Of a stretch of DNA of 64,000 nt, positions 17,671 through 25,599 are shown one piece after another. Where the stretch lies: positions 272,991 through 336,990 of the forward strand of contig NZ_JAKQZG010000005.1 of NCBI RefSeq assembly GCF_024359545.1, read 5' to 3'. Position numbers and translations under genes: made by a program. The notes beneath the pieces were generated by a model, which worked only from the letters and a program-made list of their open reading frames with translations, was not told the origin of the DNA and searched no databases. The number at the start of each line of letters is the position of its first letter. Position 1 is the stretch's first letter. This DNA is from Jiella marina (GTDB lineage Bacteria > Pseudomonadota > Alphaproteobacteria > Rhizobiales > Rhizobiaceae).

Positions 17671-17697
17671 AAAAGGCCGGGATTTGCCCGGCCTTTT
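17671..17697. terminator. Bidirectional intrinsic terminator
   Basis: AAAAGGCCGGG, loop ATTTG, CCCGGCCTTTT: a perfect 11-bp stem whose outer A/T pairs give a T tract on either strand. It ends the metF transcript on the plus strand and the small peptide gene at 17742-17828 on the minus strand. Confidence 0.88.
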
Positions 17698-17741
17698 GTC
17701 TTTCCTCCCGCCTTAACGCGGAACTTGTTGTCCCCCGCCTC

Positions 17742-17828
17742 TCAGGGCAGGTAGCCCGCCACCATCGCGGCGAGAAATGCGAACGAACCACAAATCATGA
17801 TGAAGTTCAGCGGACGCGTGAGTTCCAT
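17742..17828 (-). CDS. 28-residue putative single-pass membrane peptide
   Basis: A short frame encoding 28 residues: MELTRPLNFIMICGSFAFLA (first 20), then AMVAGYLP. Residues 7-26 are strongly hydrophobic, enough for one membrane span, with a charged N-terminal MELTR. AAGGAGGAG lies nine bases before the ATG, one of the strongest ribosome sites in the window. The gene sits alone between metF and the amidase gene and shares the palindromic terminator at 17671. I do not recognise a named family. The strong site, membrane span and own terminator argue for a real gene. Possible jobs (subunit of a membrane complex, toxin-like peptide, regulator) are speculation. Confidence 0.6.
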   Translation of the reverse strand: MELTRPLNFIMICGSFAFLAAMVAGYLP

Positions 17829-18028
17829 TGCTAAAGGCTCCTCCTTGCATTCCGAGAAGCAGAGTATTCATCATGAGAGTCCCGTAAAGAGACAATCGTT
17901 GTTGCATTGCGGGATCGAAATCGGCGGACCGGCCGCAACCCCAATGAAACGAGGCGATGCGGCTGCGAAAACGCAGTGAAATTTTTTGAAATCTGGCGTG
18001 ATGGATCGGGCTCGGCCCTGCTGTTCGG

Positions 18029-18058
18029 GTGAAAAATCTCGTTCGTGGTGAAAAATCA
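18029..18058. repeat. Direct repeat of GGTGAAAAATC beside the amidase stop
   Basis: The 11-mer GGTGAAAAATC occurs twice within about 30 bases just past the amidase stop codon; the second copy overlaps the stop and forms a small GTGA-AAAA-TCAC hairpin. It could be a weak terminator for the amidase or a chance repeat. Confidence 0.3.
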
Positions 18059-19324
18059 CGCAGCCCGAATGAGCGCTTCCAGAGCCGAAGCGACTGCAAG
18101 CGCGCGGGCATCGCGGCCGAATCGCGCGATGATCGACAGGCCGAGTGGCAGTCCGTTCGAAGCGGCCAGTCCGGGAACGTTGACGACGGGGTTGCCGGTC
18201 AGCGTCCACAGCTTGTTCATCAAGGGGTCACCGGTGCTTTCGAGGCTCTCCGGCGCCGGACCCAGCGCGGAGGGCGCCAGCAAGACGTCGGCCGTCTCGA
18301 ACAGCGCCGAAGCCGCCTTGCGGCCGATGCGCGCGACACGGCGGGCGTCGTCGTACGACGCCGGTTCAACTTGCGCCGCCTCGTCCAGGATCGCCGCCAC
18401 TTTCGGGCCGAGAAGCGAGCGGTGGGTGCGGTATTCGTCGGCGAGCGCCAGGGAAGCCTCGAAGCCCTGGATCGTCCCATGTGCGTCGCGGGCGGCGGCG
18501 AGTGCAGCGGGCTCTTCGACGTCGACGAGGCGGGCGCCCGCCCGCTCCAGGAACCGCGCCGCTTCTTCCCATGCTGCGCGCATCTCCGGATCCAGCCGAT
18601 TGTCGATATGGCTGCGATAGAGGCCGACGGTCAGCCCGCTTGCCTCGGTCCTGCCGTCGACGGCAAGCGGCCGGCGGGCGAGAGCCTCGCCGGCAAAGGC
18701 GACGTCGGCGACGCTGGCTGCGAACAGGCCGGGCGTGTCGAGCGTATAGGCGAAGGTCTTCATGCCGACGGTCGGCAGCAGGCGAAAGCTCGGCTTGAAC
18801 CCCGCGACGCCGCAGAAGGAGGCGGGCCGGATCACGGAGCCGCCGGTCTGCGAACCGCAGGCGAGCGGCACCATGCCGGCGGCGACGGCCGCCGCCGAAC
18901 CGGCCGACGACCCGCCCGGCGTGTGCCCGAGATTGTGCGGATTGCGCGTCACCGTCGGGTCCATCGAGGCAAATTCCGTCGTCGTCGCCTTGCCGATGAC
19001 CGTCGCGCCAGCGGCCCGCGCCATGGCGACGACCGCCGAATCGGCCACCGGCCGGTGATCGCGATAGATGGCGGAGCCGTGTTCGGTGGGCATGTCGCGC
19101 GTGTCGAAGATATCCTTGACGGCGAAGGCGATTCCGGCGAGCGGCCCGCTCGCCGCCTTGACGGTGGCCCGATCCGCAACACGGGTGAAAGCCTTGATCT
19201 CGCCGTCCGTTGCCGCGATCCGGTCGAACGCTGCGGCGATTTCACGGTCCGGGTCGCTGCGCCCATCCGCTATTGCTTGTAGTATGTCGAGGATGGAGGA
19301 GGGGGCATGCGAGTGACGATTCAT
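18056..19324 (-). CDS. Amidase (amidase signature family)
   Basis: Amidase-signature hydrolase of 422 residues. The Ser-cisSer-Lys triad is visible: Lys in GIAFAVKDIFDTRD (near residue 75), and the two serines in GGSSAGSAAAVAAGMVPLACGSQTGGSVIRPA, followed by FCGVAGFKPS. It hydrolyses a small-molecule amide; the substrate is not evident. It lacks GatA partners (no gatB/gatC nearby), so transamidation is unlikely. I chose ATG 19324 with GGAG ten bases upstream; the frame extends to 19504 but that part has no family similarity. It is divergent from the decarboxylase gene. Confidence 0.9.
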   Translation of the reverse strand: MNRHSHAPSSILDILQAIADGRSDPDREIAAAFDRIAATDGEIKAFTRVADRATVKAASGPLAGIAFAVKDIFDTRDMPTEHGSAIYRDHRPVADSAVVAMARAAGATVIGKATTTEFASMDPTVTRNPHNLGHTPGGSSAGSAAAVAAGMVPLACGSQTGGSVIRPASFCGVAGFKPSFRLLPTVGMKTFAYTLDTPGLFAASVADVAFAGEALARRPLAVDGRTEASGLTVGLYRSHIDNRLDPEMRAAWEEAARFLERAGARLVDVEEPAALAAARDAHGTIQGFEASLALADEYRTHRSLLGPKVAAILDEAAQVEPASYDDARRVARIGRKAASALFETADVLLAPSALGPAPESLESTGDPLMNKLWTLTGNPVVNVPGLAASNGLPLGLSIIARFGRDARALAVASALEALIRAA

Positions 19325-19593
19325 TGCTTGAAGGCTCCAGGGCAAGACCGCGCCCACAGCGAACATCGGTGAAGCGGCGGGACAGACATTGCGGCCAGCC
19401 TTAGCGGCTCTCCCGACCTTCCTCCAGCCCGTGTGTCCAAATCGGCTGAGCGGAGACGATCGATAAGCGTCGCGCGTGCCGATGCTGGAAAGCGGCGATT
19501 GCATCGTCCTGCGCTATCGCTCGGCACTGACCGGTCGACGGCTGCGCCCTTTGCTCCATTTTTCGGATCGGCATTTTGCGGGGAGACGACAGC

Positions 19594-20814
19594 TTGCAGA
19601 CATTTGCGACCGCCAGGGACGCGGCTTTGACGCTGCGACCCGACGCGCCGATCTATTGTTTTCGCCCATCGGTGCTCACGGCCGATGCAAAGGCGTTCCT
19701 CGCCGCCTTTCCGGGCGAGACCGCCTATGCGGTGAAGACCAATGGCGAGCCGATGGTATTGGAGACTCTCGCTGGGGCGGGTGTTTCGATCTTCGACGTC
19801 GCGTCGCCGGGCGAGTTCGCCGCGGTCAAGGCGGCAAAGCCCGATGCCGAGATGCTCTACATGCACCCGGTCAAGGCCCAGTCCGACATTCGGCTGGCGC
19901 TCGAGACCTACGGGATCCGCGTCCTCTCCCTCGATCACGAGGATGAGGTCGCCAAGATCCTGCGGATCGTGCGGGCGCTCGACATCGATCCGGGTACCAT
20001 CACCCTGTTCATCCGCATCCAGACCAAGGGCCATGCGGCCTATGAGCTTTCGAAGAAGTTCGGAGCCGCGCCCGCCCACGCGGTCGAGCTCCTGCAGCGC
20101 TGTCACCGGGTCGGGTTCAAGGTCGGCATCTGCTTCCATGTCGGCTCGCAGATCGAGGACCCGGACACCTACGAGCGCGCGCTTGCCTCGGCCGACTGGG
20201 TGCGCAACCGGGCCGACGTGCCGCTGGCCGGGCTCGACGTCGGTGGCGGATTTCCAGCCGAATACGGCCACGACCCGCGCCGCAAGAGGCGGGAGATGCC
20301 GGGTTTTCCTGAAATCATGACCCGGCTGAAGGCCGATATCGACGAATGGGGGTTCGGCGATCTGCCGCTCGTGGCCGAGCCCGGACGCGTGATCGTCGCG
20401 CGGGCCTTCTCGCTGATCGTCCGGGTGCTTCTGCGCAAGGGCCGACGGCTCTACATCAATGACGGCATCTGGGCGTCACTGTCGGATTCCTGGACCGGCA
20501 AGATCACCCTGCCGGCGCGCTTCATTCCCGATCCTGCGCGCACCACGCGCAACGGCGATCCGCAGAAGATCGGTGCGTTCAAGGTCTGCGGAGCAACCTG
20601 CGATTCCGTCGACATCCTCTCGCGGCCGTTCTGGCTGCCGGAAACCGTCGACACGGGCGACTGGATCGAAATCGGCCATATCGGAGCCTATTCGCTGTCC
20701 CTCCGCACTCGCTTCAACGGATTTTACCCGGACACCTTCGTCGAGGTGACAACGCCCTTTGACGACGGCGAAGCCGCAGAAGGCTATGCGAGCCTGGAGA
20801 CCATGGCGGATTGA
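19594..20814 (+). CDS. Type III PLP-dependent decarboxylase (ornithine/diaminopimelate decarboxylase-like)
   Basis: Alanine-racemase-fold decarboxylase of 406 residues. The PLP lysine is K48 in YAVKTN; HVGSQ, GLDVGGGFPAEYG and AEPGRVIVA are the phosphate- and substrate-binding motifs; the cross-dimer catalytic cysteine is C336 in CGATCDSVDIL, as in ornithine decarboxylase. It most likely makes putrescine (polyamine synthesis), although lysine or dual specificity cannot be excluded. I prefer TTG 19594, which has GGGGAGA seven bases upstream, to the alternative start at 19576. Confidence 0.9.
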   Translation: MQTFATARDAALTLRPDAPIYCFRPSVLTADAKAFLAAFPGETAYAVKTNGEPMVLETLAGAGVSIFDVASPGEFAAVKAAKPDAEMLYMHPVKAQSDIRLALETYGIRVLSLDHEDEVAKILRIVRALDIDPGTITLFIRIQTKGHAAYELSKKFGAAPAHAVELLQRCHRVGFKVGICFHVGSQIEDPDTYERALASADWVRNRADVPLAGLDVGGGFPAEYGHDPRRKRREMPGFPEIMTRLKADIDEWGFGDLPLVAEPGRVIVARAFSLIVRVLLRKGRRLYINDGIWASLSDSWTGKITLPARFIPDPARTTRNGDPQKIGAFKVCGATCDSVDILSRPFWLPETVDTGDWIEIGHIGAYSLSLRTRFNGFYPDTFVEVTTPFDDGEAAEGYASLETMAD

Positions 20815-20828
20815 GGCTGCAGCCGGAT

Positions 20829-20857
20829 TTGCGCGGTTATGCAACCCATGATGTAAT
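20829..20857 (+). promoter_or_regulatory. Candidate sigma-70 promoter of the trypsin-like protease gene
   Basis: TTGCGC at 20829-20834, a 17-base spacer and TGTAAT at 20852-20857. The expected transcription start near 20864 leaves a short leader before the ATG at 20888. This suggests the protease gene is not simply read through from the decarboxylase gene 15 bases upstream of the promoter. Confidence 0.55.
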
Positions 20858-20887
20858 TCTGCTTCGACATCAGTGCGGGAAAAACGC

Positions 20888-22078
20888 ATGCCTGTTGGAG
20901 CAGATCGGCACAATGGATCGGACGGAGAAGCCCAGCGCTTCTCCCGACTTGTCGAATGGTTGGACAGCAACGCTGACCTCCTGCTCGACAATCCCGACAA
21001 CAATCTCGTCGCCGTCGGGATCGGCAAGAAGAGTGCTGGTCGTATCGACGATGACTCGCCATTCTGCATAACCGGTTTCGTCGAGGAAAAGCTTCCGAAG
21101 AAGGTGATATCATCGCGGCGTTTGTCGCTGTTCGCCGAAGCGGCTGCCGCCGTTTCTCACGTCGGCAGGCCACAGGAGCTGGATTTCGAGATCGATGTGG
21201 TCGAAACGGGCTCGCCTTTCCGGGCGCAGCCGGGGCTGAAGCTTCCTTCGGGCCAGCGAGGTCTGCACGGTGGTCCATTGCCGACCCTCAACCTCCAGAA
21301 GCGGTTCGAGGCCGTACGCAAGGGGATCGGCATCACCAATCCCCACCGCGCCTACCCCAATCAACTCTCCGTCGGGACGTTGGGTTTTTTCGTGAGAGAT
21401 GACGACGGCCGGACATATCTCGTCTCGAACAATCACGTGATTGCCGATGGAAACAAGGGCAGGAAGGGAGATTCCATCGTCCAGCCCGGCACGCTTGACC
21501 TCACTCAGAGCGAACTGAACCTCATGCCGACTCTCACCAAGCTCAAGGCCGAGCTTCAGATCGCCACCCTCTCGGCTTTCGTCGACATCCAGTTCCACGA
21601 TACCCGGGGGATCCCGTTCAACGAGGTCGACTGTGCGGCCGCCGAGCTCACGGACGGCCGGCGCGATTTTTCCGAGATTGCGCGTGTGGGACTCGGGGGG
21701 AATCTGAACGGCGTTGCCACCCCCTTTGCCCTGGATCCTCTGACCGGGAAAATCACGGGCGACACCCGGGTCTACAAGGCCGGGCGAACAACGGGCTGGA
21801 CGGAGGGTGAAATCACGCAGCTCGCCGTCGTGACCGATGTCAGGTTTGGTACCAATCTCGCCCGGTTCCGCAATCAGCTTGGCATATTCGCCTCGCCGGA
21901 CAATAGCGGCGCCTTCAGCCGTGCCGGTGATAGTGGCAGCGCAATCGTCAACAGCCGACAGGAAATTGTTGGCTTGCTGTTTGCCGGAAGCGAAAGCCGG
22001 ACTTTGGCAAATCCCATCCAATCTGTCCTCGATGCGTTGCGAGGTCAGCTGGGGGTGCAGTCATTGACCGTGATTTGA
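20888..22078 (+). CDS. Trypsin-like serine protease with a distinct N-terminal domain
   Basis: A 396-residue protein with a chymotrypsin-fold protease domain from about residue 158. The catalytic triad is readable: H183 in VSNNHVIAD, D248 in NEVDCAAAEL and S349 in RAGDSGSAIV. There is no signal peptide, so it is probably cytoplasmic. Residues 30-110 form a separate domain (VAVGIG, FCITGFVEEKLPKKV, ELDFEIDVVETG) seen with this group of intracellular trypsin-like proteins. The small gene that follows encodes a lone protein resembling that domain. ATG 20888 has a weak GGGA site; a GTG at 20873 is in frame. The target is unknown. Confidence 0.82.
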   Translation: MPVGADRHNGSDGEAQRFSRLVEWLDSNADLLLDNPDNNLVAVGIGKKSAGRIDDDSPFCITGFVEEKLPKKVISSRRLSLFAEAAAAVSHVGRPQELDFEIDVVETGSPFRAQPGLKLPSGQRGLHGGPLPTLNLQKRFEAVRKGIGITNPHRAYPNQLSVGTLGFFVRDDDGRTYLVSNNHVIADGNKGRKGDSIVQPGTLDLTQSELNLMPTLTKLKAELQIATLSAFVDIQFHDTRGIPFNEVDCAAAELTDGRRDFSEIARVGLGGNLNGVATPFALDPLTGKITGDTRVYKAGRTTGWTEGEITQLAVVTDVRFGTNLARFRNQLGIFASPDNSGAFSRAGDSGSAIVNSRQEIVGLLFAGSESRTLANPIQSVLDALRGQLGVQSLTVI

Positions 22079-22144
22079 AGGGAGCCTTAGCTGGATTCGT
22101 TGGCCAATCATGCCAATCTATTTCATTGAAAAGAGTAGCTGGAT

Positions 22145-22165
22145 GGAACTGGCGCAGCCGGTTCC
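22145..22165 (+). repeat. Inverted repeat between the protease gene and the small partner gene
   Basis: GGAACTGGC, loop GCA, GCCGGTTCC: a 9-bp stem with one G-U pair in RNA. No T tract follows, so it is not a classic terminator. It lies 22 bases before the start codon of the small gene and could act as an mRNA processing or attenuation element that sets the ratio of the two products, or as an operator. Confidence 0.5.
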
Positions 22166-22186
22166 AGACGTCAGGAGGACGAGACC

Positions 22187-22441
22187 ATGTCGAAGACGGC
22201 AGACTATGGTGACGTTCAGAGGGCCTTGCAGGCGGAAACCGAGCAGATTCTGAAGCAGATCCCGGTTTCGCCCGTCACCCTGTCCATGCCTGTCGACGGG
22301 GCAGGGCCCCGGATATGCGCCAGCGTTCATGACGCCGACGCGGGGAAGGTTCCCCGTTCAGTCAGTGTCGTTCACGACGGACAGACGGTCGAAATCCCGG
22401 TCGAGGTCATTGGGAGCTACGAAGAGTTCAAGGCACTCTGA
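22187..22441 (+). CDS. Small protein resembling the N-terminal domain of the adjacent protease
   Basis: An 84-residue soluble protein of no named family. Residues 40-80 (PRICASVHDADAGKVPRSV, then TVEIPVEVIGSYEEF) align by eye with residues 57-111 of the protease upstream (FCITGFVEEK-LPKKV, then ELDFEIDVVETGSPF): the same order of a Cys-containing strand, an L/V-P-K/R turn and an alternating beta strand ending in a glycine. It has an excellent ribosome site (GGAGGACGAG). I infer a stand-alone copy of the protease N-domain, perhaps an inhibitor, chaperone or substrate adaptor. It has no signal peptide. Confidence 0.7.
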   Translation: MSKTADYGDVQRALQAETEQILKQIPVSPVTLSMPVDGAGPRICASVHDADAGKVPRSVSVVHDGQTVEIPVEVIGSYEEFKAL

Positions 22442-22532
22442 TTGCGAGCCGGATAATGAGGAATTTACTTGGCGGAGCGGTGGCAGCACCGGAATAGGCA
22501 GGCGTAATCGACCCGCATGCCCCCGGCCTTTG

Positions 22533-22961
22533 CTATCGCTTCGGCGTGATGTCCTTCATCGGGCGGATGTCACCGCGCTCGTCGATCAGCCCGTCCTCGT
22601 CGAAATGCTCGAGGATGATCGCGAGGTTCTTTCGGTTGGCCTTGAAAAAGACGTCGAATACGTCGCCCACGAGCGGAACCGTGCCGACCGCGACGTCGAT
22701 GCCGAGATTGGCCAGCATTTTCGCGATCTTGTGCTGCGGCATGCCGAGGCGTCGGGCCTCATTCACGATCCAGAGAGAAACCACCGCGGCGCCGGCGTCG
22801 CCGACGCCCGGGATGAGACCGACGATCGAGTCGCCGCCGAAGCTGATACCCGTTCCCGGAATGCGGACGGCCGTGTCCATGAGCCGTGCCACCCTTGCTA
22901 CGCGCCGCAAGCGGCGGACGTGGTCGATCTCCGCATAGGCGCCGGCGTCGGTGGTGCTCAT
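22533..22961 (-). CDS. DUF4112 domain-containing membrane protein
   Basis: A 142-residue DUF4112 protein. The core is [43 protein letters not shown], followed by [35 protein letters not shown], giving two hydrophobic segments separated by a conserved cytoplasmic loop. Function unknown. GAGGAGA lies before ATG 22961. The 255 bases upstream are shared with the divergent antiporter gene and contain a TATA-rich stretch near 23035. Confidence 0.88.
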   Translation of the reverse strand: [142 protein letters not shown]

Positions 22962-23217
22962 CGGTTCTGGTCTCCTCGAGAATGGTGGTGCAATCCCTTG
23001 ATCGCGTCGAAACTGCATATGGTGTTCGAGGCGGGGTATAAAAAGGCTCGGCGAGGCAGAGGGTTATCTGGCTCGCCTCCGCGTGCCCGGACCGGAGCAT
23101 GTGCGAAGCTGGCGAATCCCTGAAAGTTTCGGTTTTCCCGGCGTTCAACAAAACCCGACCAAACTTCTCCCCCTGTATGGCAGGCGAACGATTCGCAGCG
23201 ACTTGAGGGGACGGGGA

Positions 23218-24615
23218 TTGGAAGAAGCCGCAGCCGGACACGCCACGGACCTTACGGCGATCGCCTTCGTCATTCTGGTCGCCGTTCTGGCGGGGCTGGG
23301 ACTCATGCGCCTGCGGCAACCGCCGCTGGTCGGCTTCATCCTGGCCGGCGTCCTGCTCGGGCCCTCCGGGCTCGGCTTCGTCTCGACCTCCGACGAAAAC
23401 GTCACGATGCTGGCGGAGATGGGCGTGCTGATGCTCCTGTTCTTCATCGGCATGGAGCTGTCTCTGAAGGCGTTCGTCGCGATGTTGAAGCCCGCCGTTC
23501 TGGTGGCGGGCGGGCAGCTCGCATCCGCCATGGCGATCACCTTCGGCCTGAAGCTGATCTCCGAGGCCACCTATGCCGAGGCGATCATCCTTGGCTTCAT
23601 CATCGCGCTCTCGTCCACCGTCGTGGCGATGAAGATGCTGGAGGATATCGGGGAACTGAGAACCGAGCCGGGGCGGATCGCCGTCGGCGTCTTGATCGCG
23701 CAGGATCTTGCGGTCGTTCCCATGCTGATCATCGCGACCTCGCTCGGCGGCAGCGAGGAGATCGCCTGGACGGGCCTGATCGTGAAGATCGCCATAGCGG
23801 TCGCGGTGCTCGCCGGACTTCTGTGGTATCTCGGCCGCCGCCCCAAGCTGAAGCCGCGCTTTGCAGCGGCGGTCGAGGACAATGTCGAGATTCTCGCCCT
23901 CGGCTCGCTTGCCTTCTGTTTCGCCGCCGCGTCCCTCTCGGGCCTGATCGGCCTCTCTCCCGCTTACGGCGCCTTCATCGCGGGACTGGTCGTCGGGGCA
24001 TCGAGCCTGCGCTCCCCAGTCATTCACGTGGTCGAGCCGATTCAGTCGATACTCCTCGTGGTGTTCTTCCTGTCGATCGGGCTTCTGATCGATCTGACCT
24101 ATATCGTCGAGAACTGGGAACTCGTCCTGGTCGCCGCGTTCTTCGTCGTCATCGCCAAGACCATTCTCAATATCCTCCTGATCCGGCTCGCCGGGCTACC
24201 GCACAGAACGGCGGTCGAGGCCGGACTGTCCATGGCCCAGATCGGCGAGTTCTCCTTCGTCCTTGCTGCAGCGGCTTTCGCGTCGGGAGCCATCGGCGCG
24301 GATGTCTATCGTCTCGCCCTTGCGGTCACCGCCATCACGCTGCTCGTGTCACCGGCCTGGATGGTCGTCACCCGGCATATCGAGGGTGAAGCGCGCTTCG
24401 GCTACGAGGAATTTCGCAATGCCCTCACCGAGCTCTACGAGGGGCAGGTCGAGAATGTGGAGGATATGGGGTTCTGGCTGCGGGTCCGGGCCCGGGCGCT
24501 GCGCCGGGCCTTGCGGCAACGGCGTGATGCCAGGCGCTCCGCTGCCGATTCAGGAGCCACCGTCGCGCCGAGCCCGGATAAGAGGGTGGTCGAAGGCCGG
24601 CAGCCTGGCGAATAG
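23218..24615 (+). CDS. CPA2 family cation:proton antiporter
   Basis: Monovalent cation:H+ antiporter of the CPA2 (KefB/KefC-like) family, 465 residues with about 12 membrane segments. Visible motifs are PPLVGFILAGVLLGPSGLGF near 33, the ALSSTVVAMKMLED helix, and AYGAFIAGLVVGASSLRSPV. It lacks the C-terminal TrkA-N nucleotide-binding domain of KefB/C; instead the tail is a charged, arginine-rich segment. The TTG at 23218 has GAGGGG about eight bases upstream; the longer frame from 23083 begins with residues unlike the family. Confidence 0.88.
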   Translation: MEEAAAGHATDLTAIAFVILVAVLAGLGLMRLRQPPLVGFILAGVLLGPSGLGFVSTSDENVTMLAEMGVLMLLFFIGMELSLKAFVAMLKPAVLVAGGQLASAMAITFGLKLISEATYAEAIILGFIIALSSTVVAMKMLEDIGELRTEPGRIAVGVLIAQDLAVVPMLIIATSLGGSEEIAWTGLIVKIAIAVAVLAGLLWYLGRRPKLKPRFAAAVEDNVEILALGSLAFCFAAASLSGLIGLSPAYGAFIAGLVVGASSLRSPVIHVVEPIQSILLVVFFLSIGLLIDLTYIVENWELVLVAAFFVVIAKTILNILLIRLAGLPHRTAVEAGLSMAQIGEFSFVLAAAAFASGAIGADVYRLALAVTAITLLVSPAWMVVTRHIEGEARFGYEEFRNALTELYEGQVENVEDMGFWLRVRARALRRALRQRRDARRSAADSGATVAPSPDKRVVEGRQPGE

Positions 24616-24794
24616 CGCGCCCGCCCTGATGCTGCTCGGCAGGCGCGGATCGACGTGGCAGCATTGCCACACAGTGTTGCCACAATTGGCCGATGGCGAC
24701 TTGAGCAATTGCTGCGCAAGGGTGGCAAGACTAAGCTGGCGGCGATCGGCAATGCAGCGTCTGCAGTCTCCAGCGATACGAGGCACGGGTTCCT

Positions 24795-25370
24795 ATGAAG
24801 TTTCGTCTTTCCGCGCTTACCGCTCTGTTCCTGAGTGCGGTGACGGCACTTCCGGCTGCCGCGAAGGACACCTGGCCCTACGATTGGCTGGAATGGGACC
24901 GCAACGCCGATCTTTGGGAGATTCGGCTTGGCGCCGGCGCTTACGACACGCGCTTTTTCAGCGGCAAGGACTACGCGCCCGATGGTGTCGTCGTGAATGG
25001 CGAAGTCGTCGCGCCATCGCCGGAGGCGCTGCGCATCATTGGCTCGCCGCGCCCCTATATCGGTGTCGAAGGGGCGTTCGCGGACGACCCGATCCACGTC
25101 TTTTACGGTGGCCTGACTTGGCAGGCCTACTTCCTGGACAATGTGTACTACGGCTTCGGCCTCGGCGGTTCCGTAGTGTCCGATACCGACGTGACCTCCG
25201 ATCGATCGCTCGGTTCGAACGTGCTGTTCCACCTGCAGTTCAATGCCGGCATCGACATCACGCCGCAGCACAGCGTGCAGTTCTTCATGAACCACTTCTC
25301 GAACGCGAACCTCGCCGACGACAATGAAGGGCTCGACACGACGGGCGGCCGTTTCGTCTATCGGTTCTGA
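24795..25370 (+). CDS. Acyloxyacyl hydrolase, PagL-like lipid A 3-O-deacylase
   Basis: Outer-membrane beta-barrel enzyme of the PagL family (191 residues). A signal peptide (MKFRLSALTALFLSAVTALPAAA) precedes alternating beta-strand segments. The C-terminus carries the family motif with the catalytic His-Ser pair, FMNHFSNANLADDNEGLDTTGGRF, and ends YRF like an outer-membrane protein. It would remove the 3-O acyl chain of lipid A and change envelope properties. It stands alone between the antiporter and P450 genes. Confidence 0.88.
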   Translation: MKFRLSALTALFLSAVTALPAAAKDTWPYDWLEWDRNADLWEIRLGAGAYDTRFFSGKDYAPDGVVVNGEVVAPSPEALRIIGSPRPYIGVEGAFADDPIHVFYGGLTWQAYFLDNVYYGFGLGGSVVSDTDVTSDRSLGSNVLFHLQFNAGIDITPQHSVQFFMNHFSNANLADDNEGLDTTGGRFVYRF

Positions 25371-25599
25371 TTGTTCCTTCGCGGGGCGGCTAACCCCTGT
25401 CTTCTCTCGCCCGGAGAGGCGACGACACATAGGACGAAAGCGAACGTCGGATCATAGCGGCGATCCAGCTGGTGCGAGTTGCCGTCGCCCATCTTCCTTT
25501 TTCATTTCCAGTGCCTCAAACCGTCGGTGTGAGGCCGGGCTTTCGACTCTTTCGAACCGATCACTCGGCCCGCCGTCATCAGAACGAGCGTGAGAGCCG

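Noticed and set aside
19476..19946. 156-codon frame overlapping the start of the decarboxylase gene
   Set aside because: It overlaps the conserved PLP-lysine region in another frame and has no recognisable domain.
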